Shown: positions 42,102 to 51,078, numbered from the stretch's first letter. The stretch: DNA of 64,000 bases from Pseudomonas sp. AB6 (GCF_034314105.1 NZ_JAVIWJ010000001.1:4138001-4202000), one strand, 5' to 3'. A program made the numbers and translations. The notes: generated from the sequence alone by a model not told the origin.

Positions 42102-43691
42102 TTACTTCAGCGTGACGTGGGCAAAGTCTTGGCGTCCGAACGGACTGACCTGATAACCCTGTACGTTTTTTCGGGTCAGCACCGCAGCAGTAGGGTGCGC
42201 CAAGGGTAGCCAAAGTGCTTGTTGTTGGATGTACGCTTGCGCTTGCTGATACAGAGCACTGCGTTGTGCCTGATCGCTACCGGCTTTGCCGTCGCTGATG
42301 AGCTTATCCAGGCCCTTATCGCAATAGCGGGCAAAGTTAGTCCCTGAGATCACCGCGGCGCACGAAAATTGTGGGGTCAAGAAGTTGTCTGGGTCGCCGT
42401 TATCGCCCGCCCACCCCATGAATAACAGGTCATGCTCGCCCGCTTTCGCGCGACGAATCAGCTCGCCCCACTCAATGACTTTAATCTCGGCTGTAATCCC
42501 GACTTTGGCCAAGTCGTTTTGTAATAACTGCGCGCCCAGGCTCGGGTTCGGGTTCAACAAGCTACCCGATGGTCGCGTCCAGATCGTGGTTTTGAAGCCG
42601 TCGTTTAACCCGGCTTTGGCCAGCAGTTGGCGAGCTTTGGCAGGGTCGTAGGCATAGCCGGGCAGGTTTTTGGCGTAGCTCCAGGTATTGGCTGGATAAA
42701 TACCACTGGCGGCTTTTGCGGTGCCTTGAAATACGGCTTTTAGGTAAGTCTCTTTGTCAAACGCCAAATTGAGCGCCTGACGTACTTCCGGTTTATCCAG
42801 CGGCGGGTGTTGAGTGTTGATTGCTACGAAAGCGGTCATGAACGCCGCGTTTTCCTCGACTTTCAATTGGGGGTCAGTTCGGGCGGCTTGAATATCAAGC
42901 GGCTTGGGCGATAGAGCGATCTGGCATTCGTTCTGACGAATTTTTTGCAGCCGAACGTTGGCATCCGGGGTAATCGCAAAAACCAGCGCATCAACGCCCG
43001 GCTTGCCGCCAAAATAGTCCGGGTTGGCTTCGTAACGCACCACAGCGTCTCGCTGGAAGCGCTTGAAGATGAAAGGGCCGGTGCCGATGGGTTCGCTGTT
43101 GAGTTTTTCCGGGGTGCCGGCCTTGAGCAGTTGCGCGGTGTACTCGGAAGAGTAGATCGAAGCAAAGCCCATGCTCAATGTCGCCAGGAAGGTCGAGTCC
43201 GGGTGGTCGAGGGTAAAGCGGACCGTGTGCTCATCAGGCGCCTCAATGTTTTTGATCAGCGCTGGCAGCTGCATCGATTGGGCATGTGGGAAGCCGCTTT
43301 GAGCGATTTTGTGCCAGGGGTTAGCCGGATCAAGCATACGTTGAAAGCTGAACAGCACGTCGTCGGCCGTCAGATCTCGGGTCGGGCTGAAATAATCGGT
43401 GTGGTGGAATTTCACGCCGGAGCGTAATTTAAATGTGTAAGTCAGGCCGTCCGCAGAAATGTCCCAATGCTCGGCTAAGCTGGGTACCACCTTGCCGTTC
43501 TGTGCGTCGAACTCCACCAAGCGGTTCATCAGTACATCGGCTGATGCGTTGGTGGTGGTCAGCGAGTTGTATTGCACCACGTCAAAGCCTTCAGGGCTGG
43601 CTTCGGTGCAAACGCTGAGCTGAGTCGCAGCCTGAGCCCATAACGGGCATAGCAACGGGGCGAGCAGAAGGGGTAAGGTAGCAAGGCGCAT
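42102..43691 (-). CDS. Periplasmic peptide-type ABC substrate-binding protein
   Basis: A 529-residue SBP_bac_5 (DppA/OppA-like) protein with a signal peptide (MRLATLPLLLAPLLCPLWAQA). Family blocks: EGFDVVQYNSLTTTNASADVLMNRLVEFD, LAEHWDISADGLTYTFKLRSGVKFHHTDYF, and NVRLQKIRQNECQIAL. No permease or ATPase genes accompany it here, so it is an orphan receptor. A homologue sits in the same place, between radC and rpmB, in P. aeruginosa. The ligand (dipeptide, heme or other) cannot be told from sequence alone. The 361-nt gap upstream holds the rpmB promoter. Confidence 0.88.
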   Translation of the reverse strand: MRLATLPLLLAPLLCPLWAQAATQLSVCTEASPEGFDVVQYNSLTTTNASADVLMNRLVEFDAQNGKVVPSLAEHWDISADGLTYTFKLRSGVKFHHTDYFSPTRDLTADDVLFSFQRMLDPANPWHKIAQSGFPHAQSMQLPALIKNIEAPDEHTVRFTLDHPDSTFLATLSMGFASIYSSEYTAQLLKAGTPEKLNSEPIGTGPFIFKRFQRDAVVRYEANPDYFGGKPGVDALVFAITPDANVRLQKIRQNECQIALSPKPLDIQAARTDPQLKVEENAAFMTAFVAINTQHPPLDKPEVRQALNLAFDKETYLKAVFQGTAKAASGIYPANTWSYAKNLPGYAYDPAKARQLLAKAGLNDGFKTTIWTRPSGSLLNPNPSLGAQLLQNDLAKVGITAEIKVIEWGELIRRAKAGEHDLLFMGWAGDNGDPDNFLTPQFSCAAVISGTNFARYCDKGLDKLISDGKAGSDQAQRSALYQQAQAYIQQQALWLPLAHPTAAVLTRKNVQGYQVSPFGRQDFAHVTLK

Positions 43692-43878
43692 GGCTATATT
43701 CCTGTCAGATTTTGCCCCATCTGCGGGCGCAGTCTGGTGAGGGAGTTACCCTAGACTATGCGCGGGGGCAGGACAATCCATCTGGTTCGACGAGCGGTAG
43801 ATTTGCTTCCATCGCCTGTGCCGACTACCGTTTAAGCCCGTAAAAGGGCAAAACGAAGAAGGTATTCTGCATGTACTG

Positions 43879-43907
43879 TTGTTGCATTGCAGGGTTTCTG
43901 ATATAAA
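43879..43907 (+). promoter_or_regulatory. Sigma-70 promoter for rpmB-rpmG
   Basis: TTGTTG, 17-bp spacer, TATAAA. The leader to rpmB is about 140 nt and contains small GC stems (around 43979-43993 and 44017-44033), possibly for ribosomal protein feedback. Nothing else is seen in the rest of the 43692-44052 gap. Confidence 0.6.
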
Positions 43908-44052
43908 GCAGCGCTCTTTTCTAGGGGCCCGGTTCCTTCGTTTGTAGGTGTAGCCGGTAAGACCCCTAAAGAAACGCGGCGCCTGGCGCCAACTGAGAGA
44001 TTAAGCGGCCAACCCATGCCGGGTTGGGCATGTGGTTTTAGAGGGCTGAGGC

Positions 44053-44289
44053 ATGTCGAGAGTATGTCAAGTTACCGGTAAGGGTCCGGTAACCGGGAAT
44101 AACATTTCCCACGCAAACAACAAAACCCGTCGTCGTTTCCTGCCGAACCTGCAGCATCACCGCTTCTGGGTCGAGTCCGAGAATCGTTTCGTGCGTCTGC
44201 GCGTATCTGCCAAAGGCATGCGTATCATCGACAAGCGTGGCATTGATGTCATTCTTCTCGAAATCCGCGCCAATGGCGCTAAGGTCTAA
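44053..44289 (+). CDS. rpmB: 50S ribosomal protein L28
   Basis: A 78-residue ribosomal protein starting MSRVCQVTGKGPVTGNNISHANNKTRRRF, the L28 signature. It is 11 nt upstream of rpmG, the universal pair. Confidence 0.98.
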   Translation: MSRVCQVTGKGPVTGNNISHANNKTRRRFLPNLQHHRFWVESENRFVRLRVSAKGMRIIDKRGIDVILLEIRANGAKV

Positions 44290-44300
44290 GGGAGAAAGTC

Positions 44301-44456
44301 ATGCGTGAATTGATCCGTTTGGTGTCGAGCGCTAACACAGGCCACTTCTACACCACCGATAAGAACAAGCGCACTACTCCGGATAAAATCGAAATCAAAA
44401 AATTCGATCCGGTAGCTCGCAAGCACGTGATCTACAAAGAAGCCAAAATCAAGTAA
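44301..44456 (+). CDS. rpmG: 50S ribosomal protein L33
   Basis: A 51-residue ribosomal protein (MRELIRLVSSANTGHFYTTDKNKR...). It is the form without the zinc-binding cysteine pairs. GGGAGAAAG precedes the start. A strong terminator follows 24 nt downstream. Confidence 0.98.
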   Translation: MRELIRLVSSANTGHFYTTDKNKRTTPDKIEIKKFDPVARKHVIYKEAKIK

Positions 44457-44479
44457 TTGATTTCTACTTCTTTACGAGA

Positions 44480-44508
44480 AAGCCCGCCTGAGAAGGCGGG
44501 CTTTTTTG
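44480..44508 (+). terminator. Intrinsic terminator after rpmG
   Basis: AGCCCGCCT / AGGCGGGCT (9-bp perfect stem), GAGA loop, then six T's. Confidence 0.94.
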
Positions 44509-44530
44509 TGTCTGAATTTTGGGTTTATGT

Positions 44531-44545
44531 TGAATAAAATGAACA
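44531..44545 (+). promoter_or_regulatory. PuuR-like operator candidate upstream of pauC
   Basis: TGAATAAAATGAACA matches 12 of 15 positions of the E. coli PuuR site as I recall it (AAAATATAATGAACA). It lies 123 nt before a polyamine-catabolic aldehyde dehydrogenase gene, and a PuuR homologue is encoded at 54697. The match is by eye and AT-rich, so chance is possible. Confidence 0.35.
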
Positions 44546-44667
44546 AGAGCTCACCGTTTGCTCCCAAGTGTCAAATATATTGGAAATAACCGGTTGACTT
44601 GGTTTAGGGTGGCAACTGCCTTGGCTGATGCCATCCGTATTCAAAAATACAACAGGAGGACACTCGA

Positions 44668-46161
44668 ATGACCACCCTGACTCGTGCTGACTGGGAACAA
44701 CGCGCTCGCGATCTGAAGATCGAAGGCCGCGCCTACATCAATGGCGAATACACCGCCGCCGTTTCCAGCGCCACTTTCGAATGCGTCAGCCCGGTCGATG
44801 GCCGCCTCTTGGCACACGTCGCCAGCTGTGACGCCGCCGATGCCCAGCGTGCCGTTGATAGCGCCCGTGCAACGTTCAACTCCGGCGTGTGGTCGCGATT
44901 GGCGCCGGTCAAACGCAAAGTTGCAATGATCCGTTTTGCTGCCCTATTGAATGAGCACGTTGAAGAGCTGGCGTTGCTTGAAACCCTCGATATGGGCAAG
45001 CCGATCAATGACGCGCTGAACATCGATATTCCCGCGGCAGCTCAGGCGCTAAGTTGGAGCGGCGAAGCGATCGATAAGATTTATGACGAAGTCGCTGCAA
45101 CGCCCCACGATCAATTGGGCTTGGTGACACGCGAGCCGATTGGCGTCGTCGCCGCTATCGTGCCGTGGAACTTCCCGTTATTGATGGCCTGCTGGAAACT
45201 CGGCCCGGCGCTGTCCAGCGGTAATTCGGTGATCCTCAAACCGTCCGAAAAATCCCCACTGACGGCCATTCGTGTAGCGCAATTGGCCGTTGAAGCCGGT
45301 ATCCCTGCGGGTGTGCTCAACGTGGTGCCCGGTTATGGCCACACGGTCGGCAAAGCGTTGGCGTTGCACATGGACGTGGATACGTTGGTGTTCACTGGCT
45401 CCACCCGAACCGCCAAGCAACTGCTGATCTATTCGGGCGAGTCGAATATGAAGCGCGTATGGCTGGAAGCGGGCGGTAAAAGCCCGAACATCGTCTTCGC
45501 CGACGCGCCGGATTTGAAGGCCGCAGCCGAATCAGCGGCTGGCGCCATCGCATTCAACCAGGGCGAAGTCTGCACGGCGGGTTCGCGACTGCTGGTAGAG
45601 CGTTCGATCAAAGACCAGTTTTTGCCGTTGGTGATCGAAGCCCTTAAAGCCTGGAAACCGGGTAATCCGCTGGACCCGGAAACCACCGTCGGGGCACTGG
45701 TCGATACGCAGCAGATGAATACCGTGCTGTCGTACATCGAGTCCGGTCATGCCGATGGCGCCAAGCTCGTCGCGGGCGGCAAGCGTATTTTGCAGGAAAC
45801 AGGCGGTACTTACGTCGAACCGACCATTTTTGACGGCGTGAGCAACGCGATGAAAATTGCTCAGGAAGAAATTTTCGGTCCGGTGCTGTCGGTGATTGCC
45901 TTCGACACCGCTGAAGAGGCCATCCAGATTGCCAACGACACGCCGTATGGCCTGGCTGCTGGGGTCTGGACCTCCAACCTGTCGAAAGCCCACCTGATCG
46001 CCAAGGCACTGCGAGCCGGCAGTGTGTGGGTCAATCAATACGATGGCGGCGACATGACGGCGCCGTTTGGTGGCTTCAAACAATCGGGCAATGGCCGGGA
46101 TAAATCCCTGCATGCGTTCGACAAGTACACCGAATTGAAGGCGACCTGGATCAAGTTGTAA
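44668..46161 (+). CDS. pauC: Gamma-glutamyl-gamma-aminobutyraldehyde dehydrogenase (PauC/KauB/PuuC type)
   Basis: A 497-residue NAD(P)-dependent aldehyde dehydrogenase of polyamine breakdown. The NAD-binding region reads PWNFPLLMACWKLGPALSSGN and FTGSTRTAKQLL. The catalytic Glu is in WLEAGGKSPNIVF, and the nucleophile Cys in FNQGEVCTAGSRLLVE, with EEIFGPVLSV behind. AGGAGG precedes the start. It lies in the same neighbourhood as a PuuB-like oxidase and a PuuR-like regulator, which supports the polyamine role over other aldehyde substrates. In P. aeruginosa the homologue in this place is called kauB or pauC. Confidence 0.88.
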   Translation: MTTLTRADWEQRARDLKIEGRAYINGEYTAAVSSATFECVSPVDGRLLAHVASCDAADAQRAVDSARATFNSGVWSRLAPVKRKVAMIRFAALLNEHVEELALLETLDMGKPINDALNIDIPAAAQALSWSGEAIDKIYDEVAATPHDQLGLVTREPIGVVAAIVPWNFPLLMACWKLGPALSSGNSVILKPSEKSPLTAIRVAQLAVEAGIPAGVLNVVPGYGHTVGKALALHMDVDTLVFTGSTRTAKQLLIYSGESNMKRVWLEAGGKSPNIVFADAPDLKAAAESAAGAIAFNQGEVCTAGSRLLVERSIKDQFLPLVIEALKAWKPGNPLDPETTVGALVDTQQMNTVLSYIESGHADGAKLVAGGKRILQETGGTYVEPTIFDGVSNAMKIAQEEIFGPVLSVIAFDTAEEAIQIANDTPYGLAAGVWTSNLSKAHLIAKALRAGSVWVNQYDGGDMTAPFGGFKQSGNGRDKSLHAFDKYTELKATWIKL

Positions 46162-46183
46162 TTCCGAAATCGAGCTGGGCGCT

Positions 46184-46240
46184 TCGTCAACAAGCTGGCT
46201 TCTACAGGTCAATTCTCTGTAGGAGCCAGCTTGTTGGCGA
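46184..46240. repeat. Inverted pair of REP elements
   Basis: The right copy CTGTAGGAGCCAGCTTGTTG (followed by GCGA) is the classic Pseudomonas REP form. The left copy is its inverse with two mismatches, 9 nt apart. It lies 22 nt after pauC and can also form a long hairpin that may protect the mRNA 3' end. Confidence 0.85.
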
Positions 46241-46263
46241 GAACCTCCTGCGGATCTATAAAA

Positions 46264-47409
46264 ATGCGTTGGGGTACTTATTTCGCTGTTTTGGCTTCGG
46301 TCCTCAGCGTCGGATTAGCACTGGGCGTGAGCATGCCGCTGGTGTCCATGCGCCTGGAAAGCTGGGGTTACGGCGCGTTTGCCATCGGCGTCATGGCTGC
46401 GATGCCCGCTATCGGTGTTTTGGTTGGCGCCAGTGTCGCCAGCCGCCTGGCTGCGCATTTCGGCACGCCGCTGCTGATGCGATTGTGTTTATGGGGCGGA
46501 GCGCTCTCTATCGGGTTGCTGGGTTTACTACCGAGCTATGCCGTTTGGGTCGCGTTGCGGCTATTGATCGGCGTCATCCTGACCATCGTTTTTATTCTGG
46601 GCGAAAGCTGGATCAACCAATTGGTGGTCGAGCGGTGGCGCGGTCGGTTGGTCGCGCTTTACGGCAGCAGTTACGCCCTGAGCCAACTCGCTGGCCCGTT
46701 GCTGTTGGGTGTGGTCGGTACTGAGGCCGATTACGGCTTTTGGGTCGGCGCTGCGTTGCTAGTTGTCTCTCCGCTGTTGCTGCTGGGGCGAACCGGCGCG
46801 CCCAGCACCGAAGCGTGCAGCGTCACCTTTAATGATCTGTTTGGTTTCTGCCGAGGCTTGCCAGCGATTGCGTGGGCGATTGCGCTGTTCGCCGCGTTCG
46901 AAGCGATGATCCTGACATTGCTGCCGATCTATTGCCTGCAACAGGGCTTTACGCCGGAAACCTCATTGTTCATGGTCAGTACCGTGGTGGTCGGCGATGC
47001 TCTATTGCAACTGCCGATTGGTGCATTGGCCGACCGTGTTTCCCGGCGCACGCTATTTTCCGGCTGTGCACTGCTGTTGATGGTATCGAGCCTGGCCATC
47101 CCGTTGCTGCTCGACACCGTATTGATTTGGCCAGTATGGGTGCTGTTCGGTGCCAGTGCAGGCGGGCTATTTACCTTGTCGCTGATATTGATTGGCGAGC
47201 GTTACCGTGACGATGCACTGGTGCGGGCGAACGCCCATGTTGCCCAGTTGTGGGGCGTTGGTTGCCTGCTAGGGCCTTTGGCTGCGGGTGCGGGCAGCCA
47301 GTGGGTCAGTGGACATGCCTTGCCTCTTTTGATGGCTGCCGGTGCGTTCGGTCTGGTGATTGTTTCCCTGCGCCGCGGTGCGTTCGGCGTGCAACCGGTG
47401 ATGGCTTAG
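46264..47409 (+). CDS. MFS transporter
   Basis: A 381-residue inner-membrane permease with about 12 hydrophobic helices. The loop after helix 2 (SRLAAHFGTPLLMR) and the one after helix 8 (GALADRVSRRTLF) are the MFS motif A-like loops. The start at 46264 opens directly into helix 1; the longer upstream frame begins inside a REP element and is rejected. The Shine-Dalgarno is weak. It belongs to a YcaD/sugar-efflux-like subgroup; the substrate is unknown. A link with polyamine metabolism is suggested only by location. Confidence 0.82.
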   Translation: MRWGTYFAVLASVLSVGLALGVSMPLVSMRLESWGYGAFAIGVMAAMPAIGVLVGASVASRLAAHFGTPLLMRLCLWGGALSIGLLGLLPSYAVWVALRLLIGVILTIVFILGESWINQLVVERWRGRLVALYGSSYALSQLAGPLLLGVVGTEADYGFWVGAALLVVSPLLLLGRTGAPSTEACSVTFNDLFGFCRGLPAIAWAIALFAAFEAMILTLLPIYCLQQGFTPETSLFMVSTVVVGDALLQLPIGALADRVSRRTLFSGCALLLMVSSLAIPLLLDTVLIWPVWVLFGASAGGLFTLSLILIGERYRDDALVRANAHVAQLWGVGCLLGPLAAGAGSQWVSGHALPLLMAAGAFGLVIVSLRRGAFGVQPVMA

Positions 47410-47422
47410 CGGCGACTTGCCG

Positions 47423-48844
47423 TCACGCGGACTCGCTTAGCAGGTGCGTGATGGTCGCCCCCACTGTTCGTACCGCATTTTCAATCTCAGCCGTGGGTTT
47501 GGACGCGTAATTCATCCGCAAACAATTCCGGTACTTGCCTGCCGCCGAGAAGATACTGCCGCCCGCCACCTGAACGCCTTGCCCCAGTAACGCGCGGTTC
47601 AAGCGCAAGGTGTCGAAATCTTCCGGCAGCTCGACCCACAGCATAAAACCACCTTGAGGGCGACTGACCCGCGTGCCCTGTGGGAAGTAGCGCATGACCC
47701 AATCAGTCATCTGGTCGCGGCCACGCTGATATTGCCCGCGCATCCGTCGTAAGTGCGGTTCGTAATGCCCGTCCTTGAGAAATTCGGCGATGGCCAACTG
47801 AGGTTGGCTGGCGGTGCAGCCGGTGCTGATGTACTTCATGTGCAGCACCTGTTCTAAATACCGACCGGGTGCGACCCAGCCAATCCGCACGCCAGGCGCC
47901 AGAGTCTTGGAGAAAGAGCTGCACAGCAGGACACGGCCGTCTTCGTCGAAGGATTTTATCGTGCGAGGACGGGGATAGGTGTAAGCCAGGTCGCCATACA
48001 CATCGTCTTCGATAATTGCGACGTCAAAACGTTGAGCCAGGGTCAGCAAGGCTTTTTTGTGTGCCTCGGGCATGATGTAGCCCAGCGGGTTGTTGCAGTT
48101 GGGGGTCAGTTGAATGGCTTTGATTGGCCACTGTTCAAGGGCTAGCTCCAATGCCTCAAGGCTGATGCCAGTCACTGGGTCAGTGGGAATTTCCAGCGCC
48201 TTCAATCCGAAGCCTTTGAGCATTTGCATGACTCCATGAAAGCTTGGCGAATCCACTGCCACGATGTCGCCTGGCTGGCAAATGGCTCGGAGGCTAGTGG
48301 ACAGCGCTTCGCTACAGCCCGTCGTGATGACTAAATCGTTGGTCGTGAGCTGGCAGCCGGAGTCCAGCATCAGTCGTGCCACTTGCTCACGCAGGCTCAG
48401 AGTGCCGTAGATAGTGTCGTAATACAGGCTCGCCATGTCTTGACGTCGACTGATAGTGGCCAGCGAGCGCAGCAAGGGTTTAAGCGTCGGGCTGGTGATG
48501 TCCGGCATGCCTCGGCCCAATTGGATCACGTCCTTATTTGGCACGACGCGGATCAACTCCAGGACTTGATCCCACTGAGAAATCTCTACCGGACGCTGCG
48601 CGGGCCTCCCCACTGCGGGCAGGGCAGGCGCAGATCTCCCCAATGGAACGAAATAACCCGACTTGGGTTTCGGCGTCGCCAAGCCGTTGTCTTCCAGCAC
48701 GCGATACGCCTGTTGCACGGTGCTCAGGCTGACCCCGTGTTCCACGCTCAAGGCGCGGACTGAGGGCAATCGGTCTCCGGGACGATAAAAGCCGTTTTCA
48801 ACGCGAGAACCGAGCAGTTCAGCGAGGTTCACATAGAGCGTCAT
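47423..48844 (-). CDS. MocR-type (GntR-aminotransferase) transcriptional regulator
   Basis: A 473-residue fusion. The N-terminal GntR winged helix covers about 5-75 (RPGDRLPSVRALSVEHGVSLSTVQQAYRVLEDNGL). A class-I aminotransferase-like domain follows, with the PLP lysine in LCSSFSKTLAPGVRIGWVAPG and EDDVYGDLAY for cofactor binding. MocR proteins use PLP or its adducts as sensors. It is divergent from a DUF1127 gene, and a repeat-containing region lies between them. It converges with the MFS gene across a 13-nt gap. Confidence 0.92.
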   Translation of the reverse strand: MTLYVNLAELLGSRVENGFYRPGDRLPSVRALSVEHGVSLSTVQQAYRVLEDNGLATPKPKSGYFVPLGRSAPALPAVGRPAQRPVEISQWDQVLELIRVVPNKDVIQLGRGMPDITSPTLKPLLRSLATISRRQDMASLYYDTIYGTLSLREQVARLMLDSGCQLTTNDLVITTGCSEALSTSLRAICQPGDIVAVDSPSFHGVMQMLKGFGLKALEIPTDPVTGISLEALELALEQWPIKAIQLTPNCNNPLGYIMPEAHKKALLTLAQRFDVAIIEDDVYGDLAYTYPRPRTIKSFDEDGRVLLCSSFSKTLAPGVRIGWVAPGRYLEQVLHMKYISTGCTASQPQLAIAEFLKDGHYEPHLRRMRGQYQRGRDQMTDWVMRYFPQGTRVSRPQGGFMLWVELPEDFDTLRLNRALLGQGVQVAGGSIFSAAGKYRNCLRMNYASKPTAEIENAVRTVGATITHLLSESA

Positions 48845-48877
48845 AGCGTACTCCCGACGGATTTTTTTCCATTAGAC

Positions 48878-48934
48878 CAATACAGATAGTGCCAAAATAC
48901 AGGATTCAGTGGATTATTTGCACTGTGTGTATTG
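48878..48934. promoter_or_regulatory. Operator-like repeats between the MocR and DUF1127 genes
   Basis: AATACAG occurs twice as a direct repeat (48879-48885 and 48896-48902), and CAATACA (48878) is mirrored by TGTATTG (48928-48934). Such direct and inverted repeats are typical of MocR operators. Assignment by position only. Confidence 0.35.
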
Positions 48935-49021
48935 AAAAAAAACCGGATTTTTGGATCTGTAATGGTTTTTCCACCTCCGCCATGATGAAGCCACACGCAA
49001 AGGGTGACGCAGGGGATAAAA

Positions 49022-49255
49022 ATGAACGGGATGAGTGATGTACGGCTAATGCTGCGTGGTCAGGAGTTGCAGGCAGGGCAGAAGCCTTCGATCAATATGT
49101 GCTGCTCGCCAGCCTCTAGCCGCTGGGGTGTTTTTCGCCATCGCTGGCTAACCCGTAAAGTGCTGCTGGAACTGGACGCGGACCGGCTTCTGGACATCGG
49201 CCTCACCCGGGATCAGGCGCGCGCCGAAGGACTCAAGCCGTTCTGGCGAGCCTGA
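49022..49255 (+). CDS. DUF1127 small protein
   Basis: A 77-residue protein whose C-terminal half fits the DUF1127/YjiS pattern: WLTRKVLLELDADRLLDIGLTRDQARAEGLKPFWRA. The family contains small, Arg-rich proteins linked to RNA binding and to phosphate or carbon metabolism in alphaproteobacteria; the role here is unknown. GGGG lies 7 nt before the ATG; an ATG three codons later is possible. Divergent from the MocR regulator, probably its target. Confidence 0.75.
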   Translation: MNGMSDVRLMLRGQELQAGQKPSINMCCSPASSRWGVFRHRWLTRKVLLELDADRLLDIGLTRDQARAEGLKPFWRA

Positions 49256-49262
49256 TGAATAT

Positions 49263-50576
49263 TTAGCGCAGTTCTTTCAAGCGGTGCCACAGCATGCCCA
49301 ACGCCAATAGGGGAGAGCGCAATGCTTTCCCTCCTGGAAAGGTCATGTGAGGGACTTGGGCGAACAAATCGAATCCATTACTGTGCTGGCCACTGATCGC
49401 TTCTGCGAGAAGACGTCCAGCCAGGTGGGTGGCGTTCAGGCCATGACCGGAATACGCCTGCGCGTAATACACGTTGGGAAGGCTGCGTAGTCGACCGATC
49501 TGAGGCAGCCTATTGGCGCCGATACCGATCATGCCGCCCCATTGAAAATCGATTTTAACGTCAGTCATGTGGGGAAAAACCTGCAGCATCTTGGGCCGCA
49601 TATAGGCTGCGATGTCTTTTGGATCGCGGCCCGAATAATGACAAGCACCACCGAACAGCAGGCGCCGGTCAGCGGAGAGTCGGTAATAGTCGACGGTCAC
49701 ACGCTGGTCGCAAACCGCCATATTCTGCGGCAACAGCATATGGGCTTGCTCGGGGCTAAGCGGCTCGGTCGCTATGATGTAACTGCCTGCTGCCAGCACT
49801 TTGCCGCTCAACTCCGGGTTTAGATCATTCAGGTAAGCATTACAGCCCAGCACCAAGGTCTCGGCGCGCACTACGCCGTGGGCGGTATGGACGCAGACCT
49901 GTGGACCGTAGTCGATTCGGATCACTGCCGACTGCTCAAAGAGTTGAACACCTAACTCGCGCGCAACGTGTGCTTCACCCAACGCCAGGTTTAGCGGGTG
50001 TAAGTGACCCGAGCCCATGTCGATTAATCCGCCGACATACCTATCCGAGCCCACTACTTTGTGCATGTCGTTGGCTTGCAGTACGTGTATTTCGTGGCGA
50101 TAACCAAGGCGGCGCAATTCTTCCGCATCTTCGATCAAATGAACCAAATCGTGAGGCTTATTGGCGAGATCGCAGTAGCCCCAGGTCAGATCGCAATTGA
50201 TTTGATAACGCTCCACTCGCTGGCGCACAATCTCCACCGCTTCGAGCCCCATGAGCTTCAGTTGACGCACGCCATGGCTACCCAGGGTCGGGGAGAATTG
50301 TTCCAGGCCATGGCCGACGCCGCGAATCAGTTGTCCACCATTGCGCCCGCTGGCACCCCAACCCATCTTGCGCGCTTCCAGCAACGCCACGCTCAGGCCG
50401 CGCTCCGCCAATTCAATCGCGGTGTTTAGTCCGGTAAAGCCGCCGCCGATGACGCATACATCCACCTTCAAGTCGCCCTTCAACATTGGATGGTCCGGTT
50501 GTGGATGGCTGCTGGTGGCGTAATACGAAGCGGTGTGCTGGTCGCTGACAGTCGGCTGCTGAACGCGGGCGTTCAT
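49263..50576 (-). CDS. FAD-dependent oxidoreductase, gamma-glutamylputrescine oxidase type (PuuB/PauB)
   Basis: A 437-residue DAO-superfamily flavoprotein. The FAD site is CVIGGGFTGLNTAIELAERG (about residues 41-60), with MGWGASGRNGGQLIRG and a C-terminal YYAQAYSGHGLNATHLAGRLLAEAI. This pattern is that of PuuB/OrdL, which oxidises gamma-glutamylputrescine to the aldehyde that PauC then oxidises. AGGA lies 8 nt before the start. The neighbours pauC and the PuuR-like regulator support the assignment. Confidence 0.85.
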   Translation of the reverse strand: MNARVQQPTVSDQHTASYYATSSHPQPDHPMLKGDLKVDVCVIGGGFTGLNTAIELAERGLSVALLEARKMGWGASGRNGGQLIRGVGHGLEQFSPTLGSHGVRQLKLMGLEAVEIVRQRVERYQINCDLTWGYCDLANKPHDLVHLIEDAEELRRLGYRHEIHVLQANDMHKVVGSDRYVGGLIDMGSGHLHPLNLALGEAHVARELGVQLFEQSAVIRIDYGPQVCVHTAHGVVRAETLVLGCNAYLNDLNPELSGKVLAAGSYIIATEPLSPEQAHMLLPQNMAVCDQRVTVDYYRLSADRRLLFGGACHYSGRDPKDIAAYMRPKMLQVFPHMTDVKIDFQWGGMIGIGANRLPQIGRLRSLPNVYYAQAYSGHGLNATHLAGRLLAEAISGQHSNGFDLFAQVPHMTFPGGKALRSPLLALGMLWHRLKELR

Positions 50577-50724
50577 GTTGTTTTTCCTGTTTGTTGTGTG
50601 TGAAAAATTTTACGCAGCATAGACGTCGATGTTAACGACGGGCAAGGTTTGGCTCGGTGGGGCTGTCGGCTCAGGCACCAGTGAGGCAAAATCTCGGCTG
50701 GTCTTTCTTTTGGTAATTGCCACA

Positions 50725-51078
50725 ATGAGCTGCAACAGCCAAAAAATCCGCTTTCTGCGGCAGCAGATTCCTTCATTCGAGTGCGTCCCCGGCTGTCACG
50801 ACTGCTGTGGGCCGGTGACTACGTCAACGGAAGAAATGTCCCGCTTACCGCGCAAGACCGCAACAGAGCAAGAGGCCGCGATGGACGAGCTGAACTGTGT
50901 CCATCTGGGGCCGAATGGTTGCACGGTGTATGAAGAACGTCCTTTGATCTGTCGTTTGTTCGGCACCACGCCGACGCTGCCTTGCCCTAATGGCCGCCGT
51001 CCAGTGGAAATGATTCATCCCAAGGTGGAGAAGCAGATTCACGAATACATGGCGACAACTCGCCAAGTGTTGGTGTGA
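50725..51078 (+). CDS. YkgJ-family cysteine-cluster protein
   Basis: A 117-residue protein with a cysteine pattern for metal or Fe-S binding: FECVPGCHDCCGPV, LNCVHLGPNGCTVYEERPLICRLFG and LPC. This is the YkgJ/UPF0153 zinc- or iron-chelating family; the function is unknown. The start at 50725 begins at MSCNSQ; the upstream part of the open frame has no family similarity. Confidence 0.85.
   Translation: MSCNSQKIRFLRQQIPSFECVPGCHDCCGPVTTSTEEMSRLPRKTATEQEAAMDELNCVHLGPNGCTVYEERPLICRLFGTTPTLPCPNGRRPVEMIHPKVEKQIHEYMATTRQVLV

Noticed and set aside
43692..44052. A small gene in the gap before rpmB
   Set aside because: Only short frames without Shine-Dalgarno sequences were seen; the gap is explained by the rpmB promoter and leader.
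44610..44625. Sigma-54-like -24/-12 promoter before pauC (TGGCAACTGCCTTGGC)
   Set aside because: The -24 GG is present, but the -12 dinucleotide is GG instead of GC at the required 10-nt spacing, so the match is too weak.
46231..46263. Upstream extension of the MFS gene
   Set aside because: The longer frame starts inside a REP element; the ATG at 46264 opens directly into the first membrane helix.
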